Shown here one piece after another: positions 41,846 to 54,084 of a DNA stretch of 64,000 nucleotides (within the stretch, counting starts at the first letter, position 1; each line of letters begins with the position of its first letter). Origin of the DNA: an uncultured Rhodospirillaceae bacterium (GTDB taxonomy: Bacteria; Pseudomonadota; Alphaproteobacteria; Rhodospirillales; UBA2165); assembly GCA_913020445.1 (NCBI GenBank), contig CAJWAR010000008.1:38475-102474 (forward strand), written 5' to 3'. Below the pieces are notes generated by a model, which was not told the DNA's origin, made no database searches, and saw only the letters and a list, made by a program, of their open reading frames with translations. The position numbers and the translations under genes were made by a program.

Positions 41846-43111
41846 ATGATACAGAAAACGACATCTAAAACAGCCAGCCGTACGGGCCTCATTACCGCCC
41901 TTGATATTGGCACGACCAAAGTTGCGTGTTTTATCGCGCGTCCTTTGGAAAATGGTGATGCTGAGGTTATCGGTGTCGGGCATCAGGTATCGAAAGGCAT
42001 CAGAAACGGTAACATCGTTGATATGGCGGCGGTTGAAGATTCGATCCGGGCGACGGTCGAGACAGCCGAGCAAATGGCGGGCGAGAATGTCCACGAGGTT
42101 GTGCTGTGTGTATCGGGCTGTGTTCCTGATTCCAAACTTATTTCATTTGACGTCGCGATATCTGGTCACGAAATAAGTGATGTCGATCTCAAACGTGCGC
42201 TGGATCCAACCTGGCTTTACTCGCAGCAGGCCGAAGATCGTCAAATTATTCACACCGTCCCAGTCGCCTATAGCATCGACGGTAATCCCGGGGTCAAAGA
42301 TCCGCGCGGCATGTATGGTGAGAAACTTGGCGTCAATATGCATGTCATTACCGCTTCCGCCGGTGCGCTCCGCAATATGACCGCCTGCATTAACCGCTGC
42401 CATTTGGATATCGAATCCCGGGTCGTTGCGCCCTATGCTGCTGGCTTGGCAAGTCTCGTTGAAGACGAGAAAGAACTCGGCGTGATCTGTATTGATATGG
42501 GCGGCGGGACCACCGACCTTTCGGTCTTCATCGATGGCGAAATTGTCTATACCGATTCAGTGCCGCTCGGCGGCAATCATGTCACCAATGATATCGCCCG
42601 CGGACTGTCGACGCCGGTTTCTTATGCCGAGCGGATGAAAACACTTTATGGCAGTGCTGTGCCGTCGCCTTCTGATGATCAGGAAGTCATCAAAGTACCC
42701 CTGGTCGGTGAGGAGGATGATGGCGAAAATCAAATTTCACGGTCAATGCTGGTTGGTATCATCCGTCCTCGGATTGAAGAAATTTATGAGTTGGTTCGCG
42801 AAAAACTGGAGCCAACCGGGTTTGAAAAGGCTGGCGCGCGCCGTGTTGTATTAACCGGTGGAGCCTCGCAATTGACCGGAGTGCGCGAATTAGCCGGTGA
42901 AATGCTGGACAAACAGGTCCGTTTAGGACGGCCAAATTACGTTAAGGGATTGGCTGAATCCGTTAATGGGCCTGCGTTTTCGGCCCCAGCGGGCCTTATT
43001 CAAGTGGTTTTAAAAGAACGGAGTGCGGCGGCGATGACGTCATCGCGCACGATAGAGGTGTCAGGCGGTAAATTCGGCCGTTTTGGACAATGGATAAAGG
43101 AAAACATTTAG
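41846..43111 (+). CDS. ftsA: Cell division protein FtsA
   Basis: GLITALDIGTTKVACFIA, VICIDMGGGTTDLSVF, VVLTGGASQLTGV. Confidence 0.95.
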   Translation: MIQKTTSKTASRTGLITALDIGTTKVACFIARPLENGDAEVIGVGHQVSKGIRNGNIVDMAAVEDSIRATVETAEQMAGENVHEVVLCVSGCVPDSKLISFDVAISGHEISDVDLKRALDPTWLYSQQAEDRQIIHTVPVAYSIDGNPGVKDPRGMYGEKLGVNMHVITASAGALRNMTACINRCHLDIESRVVAPYAAGLASLVEDEKELGVICIDMGGGTTDLSVFIDGEIVYTDSVPLGGNHVTNDIARGLSTPVSYAERMKTLYGSAVPSPSDDQEVIKVPLVGEEDDGENQISRSMLVGIIRPRIEEIYELVREKLEPTGFEKAGARRVVLTGGASQLTGVRELAGEMLDKQVRLGRPNYVKGLAESVNGPAFSAPAGLIQVVLKERSAAAMTSSRTIEVSGGKFGRFGQWIKENI

Positions 43112-43247
43112 TAACCTTTTGCCCGTAGAATTTTGGGCAATGTGATTTTGTTCTCAATTGGGGAAATTGGGGAAACGAACCGCTCCTCTGCTGGAGAAGC
43201 CAGCATATCCGGCGGGTGAGCAATTTGTTTTGGAGTTGGAGGCCATC

Positions 43248-45122
43248 ATGAGCATCAATCTTACACTACCTTCGGGCTCGATCGAGTCGGAATTAAAGCC
43301 ACGTATTACGGTTATTGGCGTCGGCGGCGCCGGCGGTAATGCGGTTAACAATATGATTTCATCAGGCCTGGAAGGTGTCGAATTCTTAGTCGCCAATTCA
43401 GATGCCCAAGCTTTGTCGCATTCGAAGTCTGAGCGGCGCATTCAGATGGGGATAAATATCACCCAAGGTCTAGGTGCCGGCGCCAATCCGGATATTGGCC
43501 GGGCGGCAGCTGAAGAATCGATGGAGGAAATAGTCTCCCATATGCGCGACGCCAATATGGTATTTATTACGGCCGGCCTCGGCGGTGGTACCGGCACCGG
43601 CGCAGCCCCGGTCATTGCTAAGGCAGCCCGGGAATATGGCATTCTGACGGTTGGTGTTGTTACTAAACCGTTCCAGTTTGAGGGCGCCAATCGGATGAAA
43701 ATGGCCGAAGCCGGATTGGAAGAGCTGCAGCAATATGTCGATACGCTGCTGATTATTCCCAACCAAAATTTATTTCGCGTAGCGAATGAAAAAACCACCT
43801 TTGCAGATGCCTTTAAGATGGCTGATGACGTGTTGTATTCAGGTGTTCGCGGCGTTACCGATTTGATGGTTATGCCGGGTCTGATCAATCTCGATTTTGC
43901 CGACATTAAGTCGGTCATGAGTGAGATGGGTAAAGCCATGATGGGTACCGGTGAAGCCGAAGGCGAACGCCGGGCAACCGAAGCCGCTGAGCAGGCGATT
44001 GCCAATCCGTTGCTGGACGATACCTCGATGAGCGGGGCCAAAGGTGTGTTGATCAATATCACTGCCGGTACCGACATAACGTTATTTGAGGTCGATGAAG
44101 CGGCTAATCGCATCCGAGATGAAGTGGAAGGTGAATCGAACATTATTTTTGGCTCGACCTTTGACGAAGCGCTTGAAGGCCGGGTGCGGGTATCGGTTGT
44201 TGCTACCGGTATCGAATCTGTTGCTGGCGTTAGGCCGGAGCCGGTTGTTCATTCTGTTACGCAGGCAACGGCGACGCCAAAAGCGTTAACCGCACCGCTC
44301 CAAGCCGAACCGGAAAAAATAACACCGCCAGCCGCGGTATCTCCGGTTGCCATGATACCGCGTCCGGAAAAGGCGATAATTGAACCTGAAGTAAAGCCTG
44401 AACCGATACCGGAGCCAATTGCTGAAGAACCGGTCATTGAGGAAGCGCCGTTGCCGGAAGACGACAAAATTCCAGCGTTTCTTTCTAATATTAAGAAAGA
44501 TGAAGATGTGTTCATCCCGGCCGAACCCGCGGTAACTACGGGTGCGTTGGAGGCAGAAACGCCAGCCGATCCGTTTGCAGCTGCGGATATGGTTAATGCC
44601 CACAAGGAACCGGAAGTCAAAGAAGCGCCGAAGAAAACCGGATTAAGCCTTTTCGAACGCGTTACCGGAGTAGCCCGAGGCGACAGAAAACGTGCTGAGG
44701 TGATGAAACCTGAACCTGAAGAGGCAATTGAGATAGTTGCTGAAACACCGCCGGAGCCGGAACCAATTCCTGAGCCAATTCCAGAACCGGTTGATGAACT
44801 CCAACCTGAACCGGCTCCAGAACCGATTCCTGAACCAGAACCTGCAATCGAAGAACCTGTTATCGAAGAGACTGCGATTGAACCGGTTATTGAAGCATTG
44901 CCCGATCCAATTCCAGAACCGCTGGTGGAAACCGCAGAAGAATCACCTGCAGAATCTGACAGCGAATCGATTGCGGAAATGGATGAAGAAGCGGTTGAAG
45001 AGGATGTGTCACCGCCACCAAGCTTACTCGGCGATCTTGATCCTGATGACCGTCTGACAGGGGCCCAGGATGAGGAGGATGTCCTTGATATTCCAGCGTT
45101 TTTACGGCGCCAGGCAAATTAG
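43248..45122 (+). CDS. ftsZ: Cell division GTPase FtsZ with a long P/E-rich C-terminal linker
   Basis: [33 protein letters not shown]-terminal [14 protein letters not shown] 43248 ([11 protein letters not shown]) preferred over 43158. Confidence 0.96.
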   Translation: MSINLTLPSGSIESELKPRITVIGVGGAGGNAVNNMISSGLEGVEFLVANSDAQALSHSKSERRIQMGINITQGLGAGANPDIGRAAAEESMEEIVSHMRDANMVFITAGLGGGTGTGAAPVIAKAAREYGILTVGVVTKPFQFEGANRMKMAEAGLEELQQYVDTLLIIPNQNLFRVANEKTTFADAFKMADDVLYSGVRGVTDLMVMPGLINLDFADIKSVMSEMGKAMMGTGEAEGERRATEAAEQAIANPLLDDTSMSGAKGVLINITAGTDITLFEVDEAANRIRDEVEGESNIIFGSTFDEALEGRVRVSVVATGIESVAGVRPEPVVHSVTQATATPKALTAPLQAEPEKITPPAAVSPVAMIPRPEKAIIEPEVKPEPIPEPIAEEPVIEEAPLPEDDKIPAFLSNIKKDEDVFIPAEPAVTTGALEAETPADPFAAADMVNAHKEPEVKEAPKKTGLSLFERVTGVARGDRKRAEVMKPEPEEAIEIVAETPPEPEPIPEPIPEPVDELQPEPAPEPIPEPEPAIEEPVIEETAIEPVIEALPDPIPEPLVETAEESPAESDSESIAEMDEEAVEEDVSPPPSLLGDLDPDDRLTGAQDEEDVLDIPAFLRRQAN

Positions 45123-45179
45123 AAGTCGCCAGGAAGCAGCCTGGAATAAGGCGTAACATATTGCAATATTAGTTGATTT

Positions 45180-45245
45180 GAGTACTCACAAGGGCGTTGC
45201 TACAACACTCTTGGAGTACTCAAGCGTCCCAGGCGTTGCCAAGGT
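45180..45245 (+). repeat. Imperfect tandem repeat with GAGTACTC palindromes in the ftsZ-lpxC intergenic region
   Basis: GAGTACTCACAAGGGCGTTGC (45180) and GAGTACTCAAGCGTCCCAGGCGTTGCC (45214), 34 bp apart. Confidence 0.55.
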
Positions 45246-45292
45246 GCTGAAAGACTCCGGATTTTGAGGGCAACTTAGTTAGAAATGACAAT

Positions 45293-46300
45293 ATGAATCA
45301 CATTGGCCAAGACACAATTTCCAGCGACTTAGATACCGCTACTTCTGTAGCGCCGGTGCTAAATTCGCTCAAGCAAAAAACACTTCTCAGAACAATGAAT
45401 TGTGTTGGCATCGCTCTTCACAGCGGTGAAAAAGTTTCACTCACTCTTAGACCAGCAGAAGCAAATACCGGTATCATTTTCCGGCGTACGGATATTCCAG
45501 GTTCCAAAGAGATTGCCGCGCGTTGGGACAACGTTGTCGATACGCGCATGTGCACGACCATCGGCAATGGGGATGGTGTTACTATCTCGACCGTCGAACA
45601 CCTTATGGCGGCGCTGGCGGGCTGTCATGTTGATAACGTCTATGTCGACGTGAATGGCCCGGAAGTTCCGGTGATGGATGGCAGCGCGCAGCCTTTTGTT
45701 TTCCTCATCGAATGTGCCGGCTTGCAGGAACAGGATGCGCCGCGTCAGGTGATAGAAATTCTTAAACCCATTCGGGTCGAAATTGGCGACAAAATGGCTG
45801 AACTTGTGCCCAGCGATACTTTCTCGGTTGGTTTTGAAATCGATTTCAATTGCGAAGTTGTCGCCAAGCAGAGCATTACGGTTACCATGGTTAACGGCAC
45901 CTTTAAAAAAGAAGTGGCGCGCGCTCGGACATTTGGCTTCATGCATGAAGTAGAACAGCTTCGCGCCGCCGGTTTGGGTCTCGGCGGTTCATTGGATAAC
46001 GCTGTTATTGTCGAGGATGACAAAGTCCTCAATGAAGATGGTTTGCGCTATGACGATGAATTCGTTCGCCATAAAGTGCTTGATGCGGTCGGCGATCTAT
46101 ATTTGTCCGGCGGCATGATAATGGGCAGCTTTAAAGGTGTTCGGTCTGGGCATGCTTTAACCAATCAGCTGTTGCGCGCACTTTTTGCCGATCAGTCAGC
46201 CTGGCGCTATGTTGGCTCTGATAACGATGATTCGCACGAAGGTCCTAATAGTGCGGCGAAAGCAGCAGAAGTTGTTGATTTGGCCGCGGCAACTGCCTAA
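45293..46300 (+). CDS. lpxC: UDP-3-O-acyl-N-acetylglucosamine deacetylase
   Basis: [74 protein letters not shown]. Confidence 0.96.
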   Translation: MNHIGQDTISSDLDTATSVAPVLNSLKQKTLLRTMNCVGIALHSGEKVSLTLRPAEANTGIIFRRTDIPGSKEIAARWDNVVDTRMCTTIGNGDGVTISTVEHLMAALAGCHVDNVYVDVNGPEVPVMDGSAQPFVFLIECAGLQEQDAPRQVIEILKPIRVEIGDKMAELVPSDTFSVGFEIDFNCEVVAKQSITVTMVNGTFKKEVARARTFGFMHEVEQLRAAGLGLGGSLDNAVIVEDDKVLNEDGLRYDDEFVRHKVLDAVGDLYLSGGMIMGSFKGVRSGHALTNQLLRALFADQSAWRYVGSDNDDSHEGPNSAAKAAEVVDLAAATA

Positions 46301-46324
46301 AAAAATCCACCAATAGATTGAATT

Positions 46325-46358
46325 AAAACCGGTTTTTTAAAAGAGCCGGTTTTTTTTC
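46325..46358 (+). terminator. Rho-independent terminator after lpxC
   Basis: AAAACCGG-N13-CCGGTTTT followed by TTTT. Confidence 0.85.
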
Positions 46359-46470
46359 GTCTTTTAATGATTACGCGCTCGATTTGGGCAGACAAATTGG
46401 CGGAAAATGGTATATTCAAGCCTGTTTGAAGCCAAATATTTGGCCATAAAATATTAGGATTAAATTTCTG

Positions 46471-47274
46471 ATGGATCACACATTACGACCAGTTCAGGTG
46501 TTGATGGTATTTGCTGTTGCAGTGATGCTTGCTGCCTGTGCTGCGGAAGAGGACGTCTATAAAGAGGAACCTGTTGAGCGCTTATACAATCAGGCGGTTA
46601 CTCAATTGGAAGAAGGCGAGTATGATATCGCAGCTGTGGCTTTTTCCGAAGTTGATCGTCAGCATCCTTACTCCGTGTGGGCCACCAAGGCGCAACTTAT
46701 GGCCGCCTATAGCCACTATCAAGCCAATGATTATGACGATGCGATTATCGCCTTAGACCGGTTTATTCAAATCCATCCGTCAAACCGCGACGTGCCCTAT
46801 GCCTATTATCTAAAATCGTTGTCCTATTATGAGCAGATTTCGGATGTTGGCCGGGATCAAAAAATGACCCAATTGGCATTGAAATCGCTGAGAGAAATTG
46901 TCACCCGCTTTCCCAACAGCAAGTATTCCCGGGATGCGGCGCTGAAAATTGATCTCACCCGTGATCATTTGGCGGGTAAAGAAATGGAAATTGGCCGCTA
47001 TTATGAAAATCAGGGTCAGTATTTAGGCGCCATAAATCGCTATAAAAAAGTCATCGATCAATATCAGACAACGACCCATGTGCCGGAAGCGCTTCATCGC
47101 TTAACCGAATCTTATTTGTCCCTTGGGCTGGTTGCTGAGGCGAAGAAAACCGCTGCCGTATTAGGCCACAATTTTCCGGGCAGCGAGTGGTACATCGATT
47201 CATACGAAATTGTTGAAGGCAAATCAGTTCGGCCTAAGATTAAAGAGAAACCTTGGTATTGGCCCTTTGACTAA
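46471..47274 (+). CDS. bamD: Outer membrane assembly lipoprotein BamD
   Basis: Lipobox MLAACAAEE, TPR repeats, LYNQAVTQLEEGEYDIAAVAFSEVDRQHPYSVWATKAQLM. Confidence 0.92.
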   Translation: MDHTLRPVQVLMVFAVAVMLAACAAEEDVYKEEPVERLYNQAVTQLEEGEYDIAAVAFSEVDRQHPYSVWATKAQLMAAYSHYQANDYDDAIIALDRFIQIHPSNRDVPYAYYLKSLSYYEQISDVGRDQKMTQLALKSLREIVTRFPNSKYSRDAALKIDLTRDHLAGKEMEIGRYYENQGQYLGAINRYKKVIDQYQTTTHVPEALHRLTESYLSLGLVAEAKKTAAVLGHNFPGSEWYIDSYEIVEGKSVRPKIKEKPWYWPFD

Positions 47275-47316
47275 TATCCATTAACCCCATTTCCAAACAC
47301 GGAATTTACGCCACCC

Positions 47317-51101
<3,785 letters not shown>

Positions 51102-51105
51102 TTAG

Positions 51106-53238
51106 CTACTTACTGCTCAATTCGAAACTGCCATCCCAGTTTTCCGGCGGCACGGTGAGAAGGTTCAAGCAGCGTTCCGACATCACCGCCGATACCCGAT
51201 CTCCAGCTATTAAGGTTTCAAAGGTGACGCGGGCCATTGAAAAATCACCCAGCCGGTAGAGCGCCAGCGCTTTTTCATATTCTTCTTTAAGTGTTTTTTT
51301 GTCGGCGGATACCTCCTCGGGTGCGCCAAGAGGTTCAAAAACCGAGATTGCAGACTCGCGGCCTATGACAACAATTGAATCCAATTCCCTGAATAAAATT
51401 GACGAGCCACAAAGTTCCACCGTGCGTTCGCCAACCATGATCTCCGAGCCATAAAACTTATTGGCGCCCTCAAGGCGAGAACCCAAATTGGCGGCATCCC
51501 CCATCGCCGCATAGGTAAAGCGGCGGTGCGAGCCGATATTTCCGACCAGCATTTCACCGCTGTTAACACCAGTCCGCGCTGCTAGTTTGCGGTCCGACGG
51601 CAGGCCAAACGCGCCCTGCATCTGATTGAGCCGCGCCTGACAGGCCAGCGCCGCTTGAACGGCATGTAGAGCATGGTCTGGATCATTCATCGGTGCGCCA
51701 AAGACCGCCGTGATTTCATCGGCGACGAACTTTTCAATAAAGGCGCCATGGGATTCGAGAATGTCCGACATTTCAGTGAGATAATCGTTTAAGAATGTGG
51801 CGACCTCACTGGCGCTTAGATTTTCTGAAAGGGCAGAGAAACCGGCAATGTCGGAAAACAAAATAGTCACCTCTTTGGCCTCGCCGCCCAGGGTCGGCAG
51901 AGTTTCACTGGCGGTCATTTTTTCAATAATGGCCGGCGGCAGATAATAAGAAAAAACCTTTCTGATGTAACGCTTGTCCCTATCAGATACTGTAAACCGA
52001 TAACCCAGTAACAAAGCGAAAGTCAGAACAGCCGCGAGAATTGGGTCAAACAGCGTTACGGCAAATCCACTATCAAAAACCGCAGTCGCCAGCACCAGCC
52101 AAAGCAATCCCAAACCCGTTGCTAGAATTCCTGCTCTAATGGGTGGAAAACTCAAGGTGAAAAAGGCCACAAAAAGCGCCATGACAAAGATGATTGCTGC
52201 GTTGCTCGTGTTGGAAATTTCGTTCAAGGCGTCGTTGCGCAAGATATTGTTAACCGCTGTTGCATGAATGAAGACACCAGGAATCGAGTTCCGTACCAAT
52301 TCAGGCCGATAAATTTCTTTTGCTATCGGATGGTGACAGCGTGTTCCATGGGTAAAGTTTTCCGGCCCGGTGATAAACCGCTTGGAAGTGAGGCGGCGGT
52401 CTTCCTCATCCAGCGCAGTGCCGATGAGCACGACTTTGTCTTTGAAAATTTTCGCCAGGAAGTCCGTATCACCTTTTTGGATGCAGGCAAAAATATCAGC
52501 GAAGGAATAGGCAGGTATCGCCTGACTGCCACCGGCGAAATTCAACGTCATTTGATTTTTAATAGTACCGCGCACCACCGTGTCACCAAGCTTTAAAGCG
52601 CCGGCAGGTATGATTGTCGGCGTTTGTTTTGAGGCTCGCGCGGCCAACTCAACCGCCATGACCGGCTCCAGGCGCCTGCCTTGCTTTAAATCATCCGCTT
52701 GAACCGTGAGCGGGAGGTGCCGGATAATACCATCACGATCTTCATCAATATTAACCACCCGGATGTTTTTCTGATGACCGACGGCAAAACTTTGACCTGG
52801 ATGCGGGGCTATTGGTTTTGCCTGATGCTGGACTTTGCCGAGCACAAGTTTGTTCTGCTGACTGGTTCGGCGCATCGCGATCAAAAGGTCGCGGTCAAAG
52901 CCCCTGATATATTTTTCCACTGAGGTTGGTAGAATGATATCCAGGCCAATGACTTTCGCCTCAGATTTTGTCAGTGCAGTGATAATCTGGGCGAGTTGTT
53001 TACTCCACATCACTTTGGGGAGGTCACGAAACGGCTCCCGGCGATAGGTTTCTTCATCAATCACTATCACTGCAGTTGGGGATTTTGCTGCATCAATCTG
53101 GGGCTTAAATAACACCTGCCGCAGCCAATGCAGGCTATCGAGTGAAAGACCATGCAGGCGGTCGGTCGCCGGTGTCATTAACGCTGCTGTTGAAATGACA
53201 GCAGCTACCAGCCCGGCAAGAAAAGTTTTGTTGATCAT
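51106..53238 (-). CDS. CHASE2-domain class III adenylate cyclase
   Basis: N-terminal CHASE2-like extracytoplasmic region (VIVIDEETYRREPFRDLPKVMWSKQLAQIITAL), three C-terminal TMs, then VTILFSDIAGFSALSENLSASEVATFLNDYL, EKFVADEITAVFGAP, RRFTYAAMGDAANLGSRLEG. Confidence 0.92.
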   Translation of the reverse strand: MINKTFLAGLVAAVISTAALMTPATDRLHGLSLDSLHWLRQVLFKPQIDAAKSPTAVIVIDEETYRREPFRDLPKVMWSKQLAQIITALTKSEAKVIGLDIILPTSVEKYIRGFDRDLLIAMRRTSQQNKLVLGKVQHQAKPIAPHPGQSFAVGHQKNIRVVNIDEDRDGIIRHLPLTVQADDLKQGRRLEPVMAVELAARASKQTPTIIPAGALKLGDTVVRGTIKNQMTLNFAGGSQAIPAYSFADIFACIQKGDTDFLAKIFKDKVVLIGTALDEEDRRLTSKRFITGPENFTHGTRCHHPIAKEIYRPELVRNSIPGVFIHATAVNNILRNDALNEISNTSNAAIIFVMALFVAFFTLSFPPIRAGILATGLGLLWLVLATAVFDSGFAVTLFDPILAAVLTFALLLGYRFTVSDRDKRYIRKVFSYYLPPAIIEKMTASETLPTLGGEAKEVTILFSDIAGFSALSENLSASEVATFLNDYLTEMSDILESHGAFIEKFVADEITAVFGAPMNDPDHALHAVQAALACQARLNQMQGAFGLPSDRKLAARTGVNSGEMLVGNIGSHRRFTYAAMGDAANLGSRLEGANKFYGSEIMVGERTVELCGSSILFRELDSIVVIGRESAISVFEPLGAPEEVSADKKTLKEEYEKALALYRLGDFSMARVTFETLIAGDRVSAVMSERCLNLLTVPPENWDGSFELSSK

Positions 53239-53241
53239 GTA

Positions 53242-53940
53242 TTAAAGTTGAATCAGTCTTTGTAAAAGCGAGATGCTCTTTTCTTCCGCTAAGGGATCAA
53301 CCGAGAACACGATACTTTTACGGCCGGCCTTGAGACGGTACAGGCCGCCCGGACTCAGTTGAATATTAAGCTTCGCAAAGTCACTAACAGTGCCCTGGAC
53401 TTTTACCGCCAAGGGCCTGCCCTTTTTATCGAGACGCACGACGTTGATCTCAGATACTTTGGTCGATAAGGAAACAAAAGGCGTCGTGCCATAAATCGTA
53501 ATCTGAGACCGTGGTAAATTTGATGGTGCGCCCGGCTTGGCGCGGAAAACCGTTACGGCACTGCCCGATCCTTTGGCGGTCATATTCTGTAAATTACCGC
53601 CATCGCACTCAACCCGTTCGCGGGTAACTTTGCCGCCGAGGACCACGCTTTGTTTTTGGCCAATCGTAACTTTGCCGCCAATTATTGATTCACGGATACA
53701 GCTTTGCAAATAGCCAATGATAAGGCGATTGCCGGCGCCGATTTCGATTTGTTTCCCGGGTATGAGATAGTCCATAAATTGGACCGATTTTGTTGAGCCC
53801 GAAACATCTTCGACAATTGCCGATGGCGTGTCTGCTGCCTCAGAGTTTGAACTGAAAACAAAAAACATGGCCAGAACGGCTAGTGACAGGAGGTATAACT
53901 TGATTCCTGCCGATGGTGGCGCACCATTATCTTCTATCAT
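53242..53940 (-). CDS. FecR-like exported/membrane-anchored protein
   Basis: N-terminal TM/signal, 'AIVEDVSGSTKSVQFMDYLIPGKQIEIGAGNRLIIGYLQSCIRESIIGGKVTIGQ' FecR-like beta region. Confidence 0.6.
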   Translation of the reverse strand: MIEDNGAPPSAGIKLYLLSLAVLAMFFVFSSNSEAADTPSAIVEDVSGSTKSVQFMDYLIPGKQIEIGAGNRLIIGYLQSCIRESIIGGKVTIGQKQSVVLGGKVTRERVECDGGNLQNMTAKGSGSAVTVFRAKPGAPSNLPRSQITIYGTTPFVSLSTKVSEINVVRLDKKGRPLAVKVQGTVSDFAKLNIQLSPGGLYRLKAGRKSIVFSVDPLAEEKSISLLQRLIQL

Positions 53941-54084
53941 GCTTAAACCAATATATCTTCAAACAACCTTGAATTTAAATGTATCATAGGACTAATTGTT
54001 ATCGACCATCAAATGGTTTTACCTCCGTCCCCGGTTGAGATAGGCAATATACGACTGGGAATTACGTCAACTGGACATTGGCAT

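Noticed and set aside
43442-44143. 233-aa minus-strand ORF opposite ftsZ
   Set aside because: Shadow of the strongly conserved FtsZ GTPase-domain frame; Ser/Ile-rich translation with no recognisable domain.
45121-45152. Hairpin CCAGG-AAGCAG-CCTGG after ftsZ as a terminator
   Set aside because: Short 5-bp stem with no U-tract; too weak to call.
45180-45245. Possible CRISPR or mobile-element ends at the GAGTACTC repeats
   Set aside because: Only two imperfect units, no spacer regularity, no transposase or cas gene nearby.
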